Below are positions 46,646 through 60,000 of a DNA stretch of 64,000 nucleotides, piece after piece. Below the pieces are notes generated by a model. That model was not told where the DNA came from. It worked only from the letters and a program-made list of their open reading frames with translations, and did not search any database. Each line of letters opens with the position of its first letter. Positions within the stretch are counted from its first letter, which is position 1. This stretch comes from Zeugodacus cucurbitae (lineage: Eukaryota; Arthropoda; Insecta; Diptera; Tephritidae). The stretch is from positions 51,883,501-51,947,500 of the forward strand of contig NC_071670.1 in the NCBI RefSeq assembly GCF_028554725.1, in the 5' to 3' direction. The position numbers and the translations under genes were made by a program.

Positions 46646-46718
46646 ATATGCAGTAGAGCTGCAAAACCATCGATGGCACTAGCCAGCTATCGATAGTTTT
46701 GCAAGCTCTAATATGCAG
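46646..46718. mobile_element. 57-bp hAT-type micro-MITE with 8-bp target duplication
   Basis: The element proper is 46654-46710. The left end is TAGAGCTGCAAAACCATCGA, the right end inverted is TAGAGCTTGCAAAACTATCG, and the loop between the arms is only a few bases. It is flanked on both sides by identical ATATGCAG (46646-46653 and 46711-46718), the 8-bp target duplication of hAT elements. TAGAG matches the YARNG terminal consensus of the superfamily. The right arm also contains TATCGATA, the fly DRE core, so the insertion may bring a transcription-factor site. Confidence 0.9.
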
Positions 46719-48588
46719 GATACTAGAAAACCATTGAAGCGGCCTTGCAACACTCGAAACTCGCGTGGCTTGCTTCATTAAGCCGGCTGCCAGCAGAAAG
46801 TAGAAGTAATTAGATGTAGACGAATGAGCTCAACAACCGGAGAAGCGTCTTGCGCGCGACCGTGCTGAGTTCAGCGGTCACACAAGAAGCTGCAAGACGA
46901 TGTAGAGTAAGATAGACTAAAGCCCATACTTCATAGACAGTTTGCCGCTGAAGAAGAGTTCTACATAAATTTATTATTTTTTTGGTTGTAGCCATGAGGG
47001 AATATAGAAGACAGTAGTTCGAATAAACGCAAGTAAAATAAGTGCCTATAATTTTGAGATTGCCTTATGAACTAAATTTCATTTATTTCAGAAGACTCTT
47101 GGGTTTATATGATTATTTTCTTTGAAAATTTTTAATTTCTCTCCTAAATTATTTAGGTGTCTTAAATGACTTTAAAATCGAAAAAAAAATATTGAATTTG
47201 AACAAAAAATTTTCCATTTTTTTTTTTAATTTTTTATTTTTTTTTATTTTTTTTATTTATTATTTTTTAATTTTAATAAAATTAATTTAATTTTTTTTTA
47301 TTATTATTATATTATATGTATCTTCTCCTATTTTAAATTATGACCAGTATTTTCAAAACACCAACACACTGTATCTGTTTTAAGTGGCCTAGTGGTGATG
47401 CCCAGTCTGCTCTTCGTGCGCTGGTCAAGTCCATAAATTTGCAATATGGATGGACCATTCACCCATGAAAAAAAATAATAAAAAACACAACAAACAATTG
47501 ATTGCAACCTTCACCATTGCTGTTGTTGTTGTTGTAGCTGCTGTCATTATTGTTGTAAATGCTAAGCTTAACTTAGGCCGCCGCTTGCCGCAAGCAAATC
47601 TATGCTTCGACTTCAACTTTAAGCTACTTTTGGTTGCAACTCTATGCATAAGAATACTGTTCTTGTTGTTGTTGTTATACCTTTTGTTAGCTGTATTTGT
47701 CGCTTGATGTGCAATCGACCGCTAGACGCAGCGTTAGCCGCGGCGGTTATTGCAGTCCGACAACAACAACAACACCAATATTAGCAGCAATGAAATGTTG
47801 AACTTTTGCAACAGCAACAACAACAATGTGATGACATAAAAAAACAACAACATCGCAATTTGGTGAATGCAATTGAAAGCATAACAACAACAACAAAATC
47901 GACATTCACTGCTGCAGCACCAAACATTTTATGCACCGCATTCAAATGCAAATAATTGCCGTGGCGAGCGAGCAACAATGTGCACGGGGCAACAACAATC
48001 AGAGAGTGGCTGGCAACATTCACTGCCAAAAGCAATGGTTTATTGGTGGAGTTGCAGTTGTTGGTTTGTTTTATTGTTGTTGTTATTGTTGATGTTGCTT
48101 TATTTATTGTTGTTGTTGTATATATTGTTGATGTTGTTGTTATTGCCGCCGCCTGAGTTTGGATGCTTGCATTTGCTGTTGTTGGTTTTTGGCATTATTG
48201 CTGTTGGTTTTTGGCATTGTTGTTGTTGCATTTTTATTATTTATTTATTGCTCGTCTTTCTCTGAAATCCCCACAATTCTTAGCTTCATTTCTGCTCACA
48301 CACTGGCCAACAATGGCAGCACCGGCCCGAGCACAGCTCAAGCGCCTACCGCCAGCGAACTGAACTCAGCGGCGGCGGCTTGCAGAAAATGCATTGTTTG
48401 CCTTCGCAATGCTTCTGTACTGCAGATCATATTGTCTCTAGTGCATACTATGGTATATACATATGCACAATTATATATATATATATGTGTGTGTATGTGC
48501 GCTAGCAGCTGCCGGTAATGCAACGCCACACCTCTAGTTTCGGCCCACTGCAACCAAAGTAATGATATTCTACATTCCTTTTATTCTA

Positions 48589-48611
48589 TTGTTGTTGTTG
48601 TTGTTGTTGTT
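48589..48611. repeat. (TTG)7 microsatellite
   Basis: Uninterrupted TTG triplets, the longest of many such tracts in the window. Confidence 0.9.
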
Positions 48612-51409
48612 ATTGTTTTTGTAATTCTTATGGCGTTGTTGGAAAATTCTCGATCCAATATGTATATAAAACGCTGAAACGAGTTTCTCGCACACAGCAT
48701 TCACTATTTTTCCTACATCTTTGTTGCTGTTGTAATTGCTATTGTTGTTGCTACAATTCTTATTCTCATTGCTGGTGCGGTAGTGAGTGGCATTGCGGCG
48801 GTTTTATGATTTCGCAATCTGCAAAATTTTATTGGCGCAACGGCAGTTATATGTTGCCGTTGTTGTTGTAGTTGCTTGCGACGATTGACAGTTGCTGCTG
48901 CTGTGGCAGCCATTACTCGCCGGTAGCGTTTTGTAGCAGCAGCAGCATCAGTATGTTGCTTGCTTTGTATTGTTGTTGCTGCTGTTGCTGTATTGTTGTG
49001 TTCTGCTGGCGCGGAATGCAATGCAATGAAATGAAACTGCATTCTTTTGTCAAGCCGTAATGCATATCTGGTTCTCAGTCGAAGAACTGGATTTCTGTTT
49101 AGAATCACAATTTTTTATTATACCTTAGCACGAATGTGTCGTAATGAACGAGTTTATTATACATATACCCACAGGGTGGGTGTTTTAATGATATCTAATA
49201 TTGAGTGTTTTTTCAGTTTGTTTATTTGCTATAAATTCCAACACTTTTTAATGAGTTTGTAGTCGGACTTCAATAACAAATAATACATTTTTTCTTATTT
49301 TGCTTTAGAATTTTGAATTTTTTATTACCAAAAATAAAAATGTTTTTATTTTTTTCGAATATTTTTTACTAAATTTCTCTAATTAGAGTAATGCTACCAA
49401 ATAAATGAAACAGAACTTCGCAAAAATGTGAACTCAGGGTGGTTATCAGCGTTGTCTAGTATACTGACAGCAGTCGCTTTTCGTCATGAAAATTTCTGTT
49501 CTAGTGGTCAGTGCAAGTAGACCGGCAACTATTCTCAAGTAGCCCTACACATTCGACTGTTTTGAAAATTTCAAGTTTCATTCTGAAAAATGTAAAGGAA
49601 TATTGCTTAACTACTAAAATATATTATGGTTTGAGAGTTAACGTCGAACCAGATCATTTATTATTTACAATATTATGTTTTCATTAAAGAATATCTAAAT
49701 TTTCTTTCTTTTCTTAAAATGTGTACAGAGTTTTAGTCGAAAAGAAAATAAAAGAATTAATAATTTTGATAATTTTCTTTTGAATATTTTCCTCAACTTT
49801 ACTTTTTTGATAGGTGGCAACTCAGTTTCAAATGTGTCTATATTAAAGATTGTTCTTATAATTTTTGGGAGATATTTCTAAACGATTTAGATTTGTCAGA
49901 GTTTTGGAATATTTGGAAATAATTCAATCTAATTTATTTTTTTTTTTTTGCTAGCTGGCAACTCTATTCCATAATAAGTATAAATTAAAGCAAGCTTTCT
50001 CACTTTCATATTTATATTGTTTTATTTCATTGTTCGAAAATGAATATTTAATTCTTCAGAAATTGCGTATAGAAATCTCACATATGTATATCGATCGACA
50101 TGTCTAGTAGTATACAGTTTCATACAATTAATTTAAAAAAATTATGAAAATTGTTTGGCTGAAAATTTTAAAAAATTATTAAAAAAATTGGAGAAAAGCA
50201 TTAGATAATATTTTTCTATACAAATATTTCGACCAACACCACCTTGCTTAAACTAAACATTATTATTTTTCTTTTGTTTTTTTCCTCCATCAATAATTTC
50301 CCATAATTCAATAAATTATGCCGCCGCTCGCCTTTGTATCTCTTTCAATGCCATAAGTTGCTCTACCAAACCCTTCATTTTTGTACTCGCATTCAAAGAT
50401 AGCCTACAATTCTTCACAAAATGACCTCCACTTTGTATTTCTTATAATTGAAAAACGTTAACAAAGTAAGGTTAAATATGAAAAATTAATACGAAATTCC
50501 CATAACAATTTCGTGTTTCTGGTGCGAGATAAGCGTAAAATTAAAAGCTGAAGATTTTGCTTCCCAAACACACCTCTTTTCGCATTTAACTGTGTTGTTA
50601 TTTATGGTGCTCATGTACAGAGTACGAACAAATATAGGCAGGCGCACTTTGGTACAGCCAGTGGATTTTTTTGATTTTCGGAACTCACAAATTATTATTT
50701 CAATGTTATTTAAAGCGGCTGGGCTTTGTTAAGTGCGCGTTGTACTTTGATTGTTATTATTTTTTTTTAGTTTTTTTATTTATTTTTTGTTGGTTTTTTT
50801 TTAATTTTTTTGTTTTCCAACCTGCGATCTTCACTTAAAATGCTTTTTGAGGTGTGTTATTTTTGAGCTTCATTTGTTGTTGGTGTCAATACTATAATTG
50901 CGGGGTTACGTGTGCGATTTTAAGTGTATTTTCGTTCGAGTATGAGCTTTAAGTAATTAAGTTAAGTAATTGAAATAAAATTCAATTTTTGACCAAATGA
51001 TATTAAAAAAGTCATAAATGCAAATGACATATTTTGGAAGGATTTTTAGAGGATCCTAACTAAATATGCATTTATAAGACTCTTCGAATTTCTAGTAGAA
51101 GATATTCTTTGTTTTAGTATAATTTAAAATTTTGGTATAGTCTTTTATAAAAAATAAGATATTCGAGAGTAGCATAGCATGATTAAGTTGCTACTACAGC
51201 TGCTCGTAGCCTAGCTTTCTAAGAGAAAAATTTTTTTTAGTAAAAGTAAATAAAAAATGATGGGTTTCCTTTATAAATCCGAACTGAAGTTTATCAAACT
51301 TTATTTCTCTTACTTAATGGGCTCTTCAGAAATAAAAGGCTAAGTGTTTAACACTTCTTGCCCTAACACACAATGTTAAATTTATTGCCATCCAAGCAAA
51401 TTTTATAAA

Positions 51410-51790
51410 GAACTTTGAGAATTTAAAAAATATAATTTTAAAATTTATAAATTTTTCTTGAACTAAAATTAATAATAATTAAAAAAAAATAATTCATTTT
51501 TATAAAATATTAAAAAAATTGTAAAGTTAAAAAAAAATTTAAAAATTTCGAAAAAAATATTTTTTAATTCTTTAAAATAAAAAAAAAATTAAATATTTGG
51601 AATTAAATTTTCATATTTTGTATTTTTAATTTTATTTTTGTTCCAATTTAAATACTAAATATTTAAAATTTCAAAAAAAAATTATATTTTTAATTATTCT
51701 TAAAAATTAAAAAAAAATATTATTATATATTATAATATAAATAATATAAATTTTCCAACGAGTTTCACGTAAAAAAAATCAAATTATATT
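51410..51790. repeat. Extremely AT-rich block
   Basis: Almost no G or C apart from scattered single bases; runs of A and T up to about nine. Similar to 39280-40340. Confidence 0.8.
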
Positions 51791-53646
51791 TCACCGTTTT
51801 TTTTTTTTAGTTTTATTAATATTTTTGTATTTTTTTTAAGTATTACTAACTAATTTCTGAAAATCTGTTTAATTTAAATATGAAAAATCAACCGAATATA
51901 CTCGTTTATTATTTCTCAGCCAATGCATTTATTTTGATTTTTTAAATAATTAATCAATTTTAATTAAGTTCTGAGTGTGATTCATAGCAATATTTTATTT
52001 ACTTTGCTTTAAAAGAGATAAAATATTCCAATTATTAATTACAACAATTTATTAATTTCATTGGTGTGAATAATTTTATTTTTTACATTCAACTTTGACA
52101 CGCCATTTATCACAATAAAAATTCTAAAAGTTTGTATATAACACACGAATGGCAAACAAGCAAACAATTAAGTCGTTAAATAATTACCTTTTAGCTGTCA
52201 CCTGTCGATACGGCAAATACCAACCACAACAGATCCGCAAAGTACACATATTTTTCTACAAACAACTGTTATGTTGCTTTATTTCACTGCCAACAACTAA
52301 TTAATTTTCGCTCATTTCGCGCTTTTTTTCGCATTTCAATGCTAATTTGATAGACTAAAGGGAGAAGAAAAGACGCAAAGTAAATAATATTTGAACGAGT
52401 CTATTAGCACTTAGAAGTTCTAAACGATCACATTTCGCAGATGTTTCAATTTTAATTTGTGTCTACATACATACATATGTATGTTTATATATATGTAGTT
52501 AGCATATTCATATGTAAATGGCAATATTTGTGCTGATATATTTATCTGTATATGTAGATGCATGCACTTGTTTTCGCACAGCGTGTTGCTGCTATTAAGC
52601 TGACCATTACCTCATAACCTCGATTTAAATATTGACTATACTCATATATTACATATGTATATATGCATACTTACTTGCAAGTAGAACTCTCACAGCTTAT
52701 TCTACTGTCCGATCGTGCTAGTTCATATAGCTATATTTCCATCCACACACATTTGCTTGGCATATTTTTAGCGCTGTTCAATAATTATTCCACATGGTGG
52801 ATATTTTCAAATAAACTTTTTACCATTGAACTGCCACAAGAGATTTGCTAATACATATGTACATATATATATGTATATAAAGAAGTTTTTACAATGCATG
52901 CCACACAAAACGCCTTCGATTCGATTTGCTGCCAATGACTGCATTGAAAATGAGCGTAAATCTAAATTAACAGAATAACACGCAGCATTTTGCGCAACAA
53001 CAAGTAGCGTTTTTTATGTAAATGTATATAATTTTTTTAAATGTATTTATATATGAATGTTTGTTCATATGCATGTATATCAGTCATTTTAAACTTGGAC
53101 TTTTGTTTTAGGTCATTCGTGTTTCTAGCTGACTTTGAATTATTGCTTAATGACTGATATATTTACGTACAAGCGGACGAAGATATATATATTTATATAA
53201 AGTTTTCGTACATTAAGTCGGTTACTTTGTTCTTATAACCATGTACTGTATCAATTTTTTTGGAATCTAGTTTAAATTTTGCGATTTTTCACACGACAAT
53301 TGTTAGCTTTTTCAATGAGTCAGATTTATAAAATTATAACCAAAACGTATTTTGCTTTTAGATTAGATTAGGTTAAAGTTGAGTATTACAACAGGTCAAC
53401 TGTGAACAAAAAAATTTAACTTTCAGAAAAGCTTGAATCATTAAAAAATTATTTGTGTGCTTTCGTTATAATGTTTACATAATTTTAATTTACAAAACTG
53501 AATGATTATTTGAAAAATATTGAGAAGAGTAAATTCATCGCTTGTATCGTCTTTATAATATGATATTGACATTTATACGGCCATATTTTTGCAAAATTTA
53601 ACCTTTTTATTTTTTTCAAAATTACACTTATTTGAGTGCTCATTTA

Positions 53647-54698
53647 GGGGTTACATGGATTTCGTCCGGGAAAGCGGTATATTTTAAATTATTTTTTACA
53701 TAAAAAATTTTAATATTTAGTTCAAACTTTTTACTATCTTGAAGATAAAAATTTAATGAGGAATTATTGAAATTTTTCAGAAAAGATATTATTCATTCTG
53801 TCGCTGTGATGAAATTTCCAGCAAGCCGAGGGAAAATAAAATTATAAGGGTTTAGTTAGGCTTTATACTATAACTTGTACGAACGAAAAAAATAAATATT
53901 TTATTTTTGGCAGAGATTTTTACGAAAAATACAAAATTGTAAGCAATAAAAAGCTTATGCTGTATGTAAAACATATGCATGTTTGGACGGGGGAAAATGG
54001 AGAAAATTTGAATTTTCTGTAGAGGTATGTAGTCATATTTTCATTAAATACTTGGTATACGTCTTGCGTAGTACAATGTCTCATATGTAAAATCAGCCCA
54101 AGAACATCAAAAATACTAATAATTGTCAAAGTTATGACATTTTGCGCAAAAATCTTTTTTTTCTAAGAGGCTTGTCGTGACAACGATTCCAGTCCATCAG
54201 CTCAATTGAAAGCATAAAACCAAACAAATTTCTTTAGTATGGGAACTTGTGGTGTCCTTGAACGATTCAATGAAATGAGAAAATTTTTTTTCTGCAAAGG
54301 GGCCAATTTTCTCAAAAAGCTACTTTTTCCTTTTGAGGAAATATATTCAAAAATTCATAACATTGATATGAAAATTTAAACGAAAAAATGGTTTAAGAAC
54401 ATGGCAAATAAATTACGAACAATTTGAAAAAAAAAATTGAAATCGGGTGAAAACTCCTTCGGCAATCCACGCCATCGCAACGACGTTTTCGGACAAACAT
54501 GAGTTCGAGATAATCGCGTTTAAAGTTTCAAGTACACTTTTGTCTAGTGTAGCGGAGCAAGATGCAAAACGCTATAACTTCGCTTCTACTGTTTGAATCT
54601 CTCTAAAAAGTTTAGATAACATTCTTAAGAACAGATACTTTAGGATAAAAAACAAATAAAATGTTCATTTTTTAATCGACTTCTACATATATAACCCC
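53647..54698. mobile_element. Non-autonomous element with TTAA|GGGGTTA ends, copy 3
   Basis: The left end GGGGTTACATGGATTTCGTC follows TTTA (a mutated TTAA) at 53643. The right end, inverted, is GGGGTTATATATGTAGAAGT, followed on the plus strand by TTAA at 54699-54702. It is 1052 bp. Near the right end GAGATAATCGCGTTTAAAGT matches the motif in the copy at 34783, at a similar distance from the end, so the two belong to related families. No transposase frame. Confidence 0.6.
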
Positions 54699-54702
54699 TT
54701 AA

Positions 54703-57700
54703 TGAATAAAGATCTGCCAAACTTTAATTACGATTTTGACAGTAAACTTAGCTCATACCCAGAAAAATTCTTCATTTTAAGTGCTAGAAATTACAACCAT
54801 CCTAATGCTGCAGCCGCATAAACTCAAATTATTAAAAAAAATTATGTATGTATATACAGGTGTGACAAATTATATATTTATATAATACATGTGCATATAA
54901 ATTTCAGCTTTCCATTTTTTTCCAGAGTCAATGCCAACATATTTTTTTTAACTTATTTAAATTTTTACATGCGAAATAACTTGGCTTGTTCTTGTCAGAG
55001 ACTAGACAAAATAAAAATTATAAAGAATTTTGGTCGTTACAGTACTTAAATAGCGGCATTTGCTGTTTTCGTTTATTTATTTATTTTCGGAAAGATGCTG
55101 ACATTTGTTGCTGTGTATTGTATTTCAGTTACAACAACTTGAGGTTGCTGACTTCTTAAGTCCAGCTATATCTTTCAGCTACGTTTTAGAATTTCTATTC
55201 TATGCCATTTATATGATTACATATATATTTCTTTTTTGCTACTCTTTCTTTACAATTTTCTCATTTATCTTTCAACAGTCCGCTTCAGTACACACTTCGC
55301 TTATGCTTTTCTCCGTACATTATACATACATACAAATTTCCCCGTCTCAAGTAACCAACAACTTTTCTCCATCTTCATCTCATTCATCTCCAGTGTTGTT
55401 TGGTGTTTGTTGCTTAAGTCTTTTGTACGTTGCCTGCCATTCAGAGTGTATGAAGCGGAAACACTCTCAAAGCATTAGCAATCTAAGTGTGTTATACTTT
55501 TAACAGCATATAACGCTATGAGCTTACATTTAAAAAGCGCATTTCATTTTTACCAAGAAAATGCAGTAGAACGATAAAGTACCATATATCATGCATTGTA
55601 ATAACGGTTTCTGAAAAGTTCAACGGTGCTTGCTCACTATATAAAAAGGGCAATGAATGGTTACTAAAGTATTGGTGGCAAGTAATAAAAACTTAAGCTG
55701 TGAGTAAAGCAATAAAAAATCAGCTGCTGTGCAGTGGAGCTCTATTTTTCCGGTTGAATTTCCTCACCCAAATTTTGAACTGCATTTTGAGGAAATGAGG
55801 CCTACTGTTTTATGTGTGTGTTTTTTTTATAGAACGGCAGGTGGTTTTTAGGTAATGTTTTTTTTGTGAAAATGCATTTTCCTAACTGTTGTTTTAGATT
55901 TTAGTACTCCCGCTGTCTTTCATATTTTTATTTATAAAGTCGCTGTGAAGTCGGTAGCGTTTCTATTTTTTTTTTTAATACGAAAGTAGTTATATTTTAT
56001 ATTTTATTTTTAATTATTAATTTTTTTTTTTCATTTTTTTCTGTTTGTTTGTTTGTTTTTGTTAAATATTATTTCATATTTTTTTATTTTTCATTTTATA
56101 AACATCTTCAATACTTTGATCTGTTATTTAATTTTTATATGCACAGCTTATCTCTGGTATCTTATCGCTATTTTATATCCCGCTTACTTTTTATTAAGCC
56201 ACTTGCTGTTTCAACTTAAAATATTTGCATATATTAAACATAACGGTTTTTTAATCAATTAAACATTTCTTTTTTTCTCATTTTAGTGTTGCGAAATTAA
56301 TATCAAAGGCGAAAATTAAATCGGTAAGTCTGCGTATTTTTGTTTTTGTAATTTATATTCAAAACCATAATTGTTATTGCACTGGTGATAAAATCCGTAA
56401 GCTATTTTGATGGTGAATATTCAAAAAGAAATAACGGTACATGCAAATATTTGAAGAAACTGGTTGTTGCTTGATTATAGGTATACAAAAAATTAAAGAA
56501 AGAAGTTGATGTTAAACCAAAATATCAAAAAAATATTTTTTTCTCAAAACCAATTTTAAGTTAAAAAATGCTGGTTTTTAAATTGTTTCACAATTTCACT
56601 AAAAAAATATAGATTTTAAGTGGAAATTGTCGAAAAAATGTACAATATAATGATGAATGCAAAGTATTTTCCAAATTTTGAGCAAATACCTAATTTAGTA
56701 GGGTTGCCATATAAACTGTTTTTTAATAGATTTTTGAAAGTGGTACATATAAAATTGTTTTTGAATACATTTGGGCTATTTGCAAAAATGAAAACCATTC
56801 AAAAAATATCTTAAAATCTTAAAAAAAAATTTTTAAATTTCAAAAAAATTCTAAAACTATTCTGAAAATGTAACTTTTTTATAAAAATTTGATTAAATTT
56901 AAAAATTAAAAAAAAAACCTGACATTTATAAAAATTGTAAATTTAAATTTTTGAAATCTATAAAAAATATGTTTTTTAAATAGTTATTTCGAGAGAAATA
57001 TTTTTTTTCGAATCTTTTCATTTCATTTAGTTCTTTGTAAAACAATACCCTAACTGACAAAAATTAAAAAAAAAATGAATAAATAAATTGATTTAAAACA
57101 ATGTGGCTACTCTATTATTATTATTATTAATGAAAATTCTAATTGCTACAAACAAATGAAAGTATTATATATTACTAGATAAAGAAAGTGACTTTATTAA
57201 AAATGATGGCAACTCTAGAGCTACTAAATAATTAGTATGGATTTATCATAAAAGCTTATAAGTAATCTCGGATTAGATCTTCGATAATAATAAACATTTT
57301 AATAAATAGTGACTTGTCAGAATTTAATAAACACACGGCTTTATTATTTTCTCTGCAAATATAACCTATAAAATTTCAGTAAATCCTATGAATTTAAAAC
57401 TTCGAAATATGTTCTAACTCCTCAAGTGGGTCTTCTACAGACACTTTATTTTCAATCACAACATTTCGCCACTAAATATTTGGCTTTAATTAAGCTACTC
57501 AATTCATTTCGGCCGCCAAACCATGCCATCTTCTTGACGAATAGCAATAGCTTGTTTCAGCACAATATAACCCGTTTCCAATGTGCGGCTCGTGAACGAT
57601 GAATAAAAATTATGAACTTGTTTTGCCATAAATTAGCATAAATTATAAATCAGCAAAGCCAAACAAGTCGCTGCCAACGCAAATACAAAAAAACACCGAA

Positions 57701-59599
57701 AAAAGAACAAAACCAAAATGAGCGAAAAGTGGCAAGCACCAGCAGCGCCACCACTCGACGGCTGTACAGTTGTGGTCCAGTGGTCAGTGGCTGATTGCAT
57801 GTAAATTTTGACACAGCGTTCACACCTGCTTCTGCGCCTCCGCCATCAACACCAGCAACATGCTATACAACAACAACAATAACTACACAACGCTAGCCAT
57901 TCAAGCGTTAAAAAACACGTTTCATTTGTGTTAATTACCGTCATTTGTTGCTATTGCTGTTGTTTTTTCTTTCTTTTTTTTGTTTTTTTTTGCTGCTGTC
58001 TCGATAGATGCCAAAAGGCTGACTTCATCGCTAAAATTTCAAACACGCTTCAATTTTTGTGGCGATTTTCGCAATCTCAACAACGTTTAAATTGCCCTCT
58101 TGGTGTTTAGTAAGCTATAGAACATCGCTTGGAACAGCTATTATGTTGTTGGTGTTGTTGTTGTATATGTATATTATTGTGCGTGTATAGTGGCTTGTTG
58201 TTGTTAGCTGTTGACTTTGTTTATGTCTATGGCATTGATTTAGTGTTGATGGCATCACAAATTTCACTACTGCATAGCAAATGCTAATTTAGTTGTTGCC
58301 TTCTTTGTTGCTATTATATTGTTGTTGTGTGTTATTGGTTGCTAATCGTCGACGCAGCGTATTCTCAGTTAATTTTAACACAACTAATTATTGTAATTTC
58401 TCCGAAAACCGCTTATTACTGTATGTTGTTTTAATTAGCAGCGCCATTATTAATTTTCTTCTTCTTCTTTCCCTTTTTAATTTTGTTTATTATTGACTGG
58501 AGATTCTTTGCTGAGCAAGATATAGAAGTGCTTATGTTCGAAAAATGAGTTTTTTCGAGTTTTTAGACAACCTATTCTGTTTTATTTTTAGTTAGTAATC
58601 CTTGTTCGATTGAGCAACGATTTATCTCACTTGAGATTTTTGTTAAATTATTGCATGTTAGTTTTTAATATACGTTCAGTTCAGCAACTTCAATTTCTAG
58701 GCTTTTCTACGAGTTTAAACTATATTCTATAAACGGTTCTACAAACTGTAGGAAAAACCATGAAAAAGTAAAACCGAGTTAAATCAAAAATCTCAAAAGT
58801 AATATTAGTTTTAGGCTCTTTGTTTCAAATAAAAAAAAATAAAAAATATTGAATTATAAAAATCAACTATTATTTCCTTTTTCTTAATTAAATAAATATT
58901 ATTTTCACTTTTTTGTACAAAATATCGCTTTCGTGCTATTTTTTTTACCAACCTCAGCTCACTTGGCATTTGATGAGCACAAATGAGGTGATTTGCTACG
59001 CCAGCTTAGCTAGATTTTAATGAGTTTGCTCATTAATTTGTAATTTATTTAAGTATGTATGTAGTAAAAAATAATTTTGCAATGCAGGAAAAACTGTTTT
59101 GATTAAATTTTTGCAAATCGATTAAAATTATTAATGAGTTGGCGAGTTTGGTGATTTATTTTTTTCGTATTTTGTGATTTCATGTTTTATTGAGGAAGCC
59201 ATCAGATTCGTTATGCTCAGTGCATTTTAAAAGGAATGTTTTTTTAATGATGGTGAATCAGGCTACTTGTATTGCGAAATTTATATAATGCAAAGAAATA
59301 TATTTTTCGGTGGACTATTAGTTCTCATGCGGAATTCAAAAAATGTTACGCAATTGTTTCAATTTGTTTTATTTTTATATCAATTTTATTGCTTTCAGTG
59401 TGAGCTGCTTTCGCAATTACAATTTACAATTGAAGCAAGCAAATTTTAATCGATTACCGTAAAAATTGTGTAAGCTCAGGAAGTGTTTTAAGCAATTTGC
59501 TTTCAAATAAAATTTAATTTGAAATAAAACTTCCCCATATATTTCTTATGCTTGAGTACCATTACTAATTTTTAGATATATTATTTCTTAATTTTGCAT
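54703..59599. other. Non-coding stretch, nothing certain
   Basis: AT-rich. A 28-codon frame at 57718-57804 begins in a good fly start context (CCAAAATGAG) and reads MSEKWQAPAAPPLDGC at its start. It ends in TAA overlapping a weak donor (GCAT|GTAAAT). It could be a first-exon scrap or chance. TTG runs occur near 57950 and 58140-58200. Confidence 0.35.
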
Positions 59600-60000
59600 T
59601 TGGGTTTCGTTAAGCTTTCATGCTATGAAAGCTTCAGTGGCCATAAAAGCTTCATTAAAAAATTACACCTATTTTTTAAATACCTTTAATATTACTGCTA
59701 ACAGAAACAAATAATGCATATGTCTATGAAAGCTTCGAAGTGAAAGCTTTAGAATAAATGGTGAATTCATATGTTCCTTTTATTTATTTTTATGTAGATT
59801 ATTTTAAATTTTTGTATTTGAATTTTATTAAGCTTTCATGCTATGAAAGCTTCAATTGCCATAAAAGCTTAATTGGAAAAATTAAACCTAATTTTTAAAT
59901 AATTTTCTTATTATTGCTAATAGAAATAATGTATATATCTATGAAAGCTTTGTAGTGAAAGCTAAGAATAAATGGTGAAAGCTCAAATTGTCAATTAATG
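59600..60000. repeat. Diverged 218-bp tandem duplication with a perfect dyad
   Basis: TTAAGCTTTCATGCTATGAA starts at about 59610 and 59828. Each copy contains the dyad AAGCTTTCAT-GCT-ATGAAAGCTT. Both continue through CCATAAAAGCTT, a TTTTTAAATA run, CTATGAAAGCTT, GTGAAAGCT and AATAAATGGTGAA. AAGCTT/GAAAGC motifs are unusually dense. Confidence 0.75.

Larger units (their letters stand above)
46719..53642. other. Long non-coding stretch
   Basis: Contains TTG/CAA triplet runs (47520-47540, 47760-47900, 48060-48240, 48589-48612, 48860-49000) and an extremely AT-rich block at about 51410-51790. The 131-codon minus-strand frame at 48713-49108 is alanine/threonine/glutamine rich from CAA and CAG triplets and is not called. 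A weak TATA-type promoter pattern lies at 48663-48700 (TATATAAA with a CA 31 bases on). Confidence 0.45.

Noticed and set aside
48713..49108. 131-codon minus-strand frame rich in Ala, Thr and Gln
   Set aside because: Built from CAA/CAG triplet runs that stay open by composition; no domain and no splice context.
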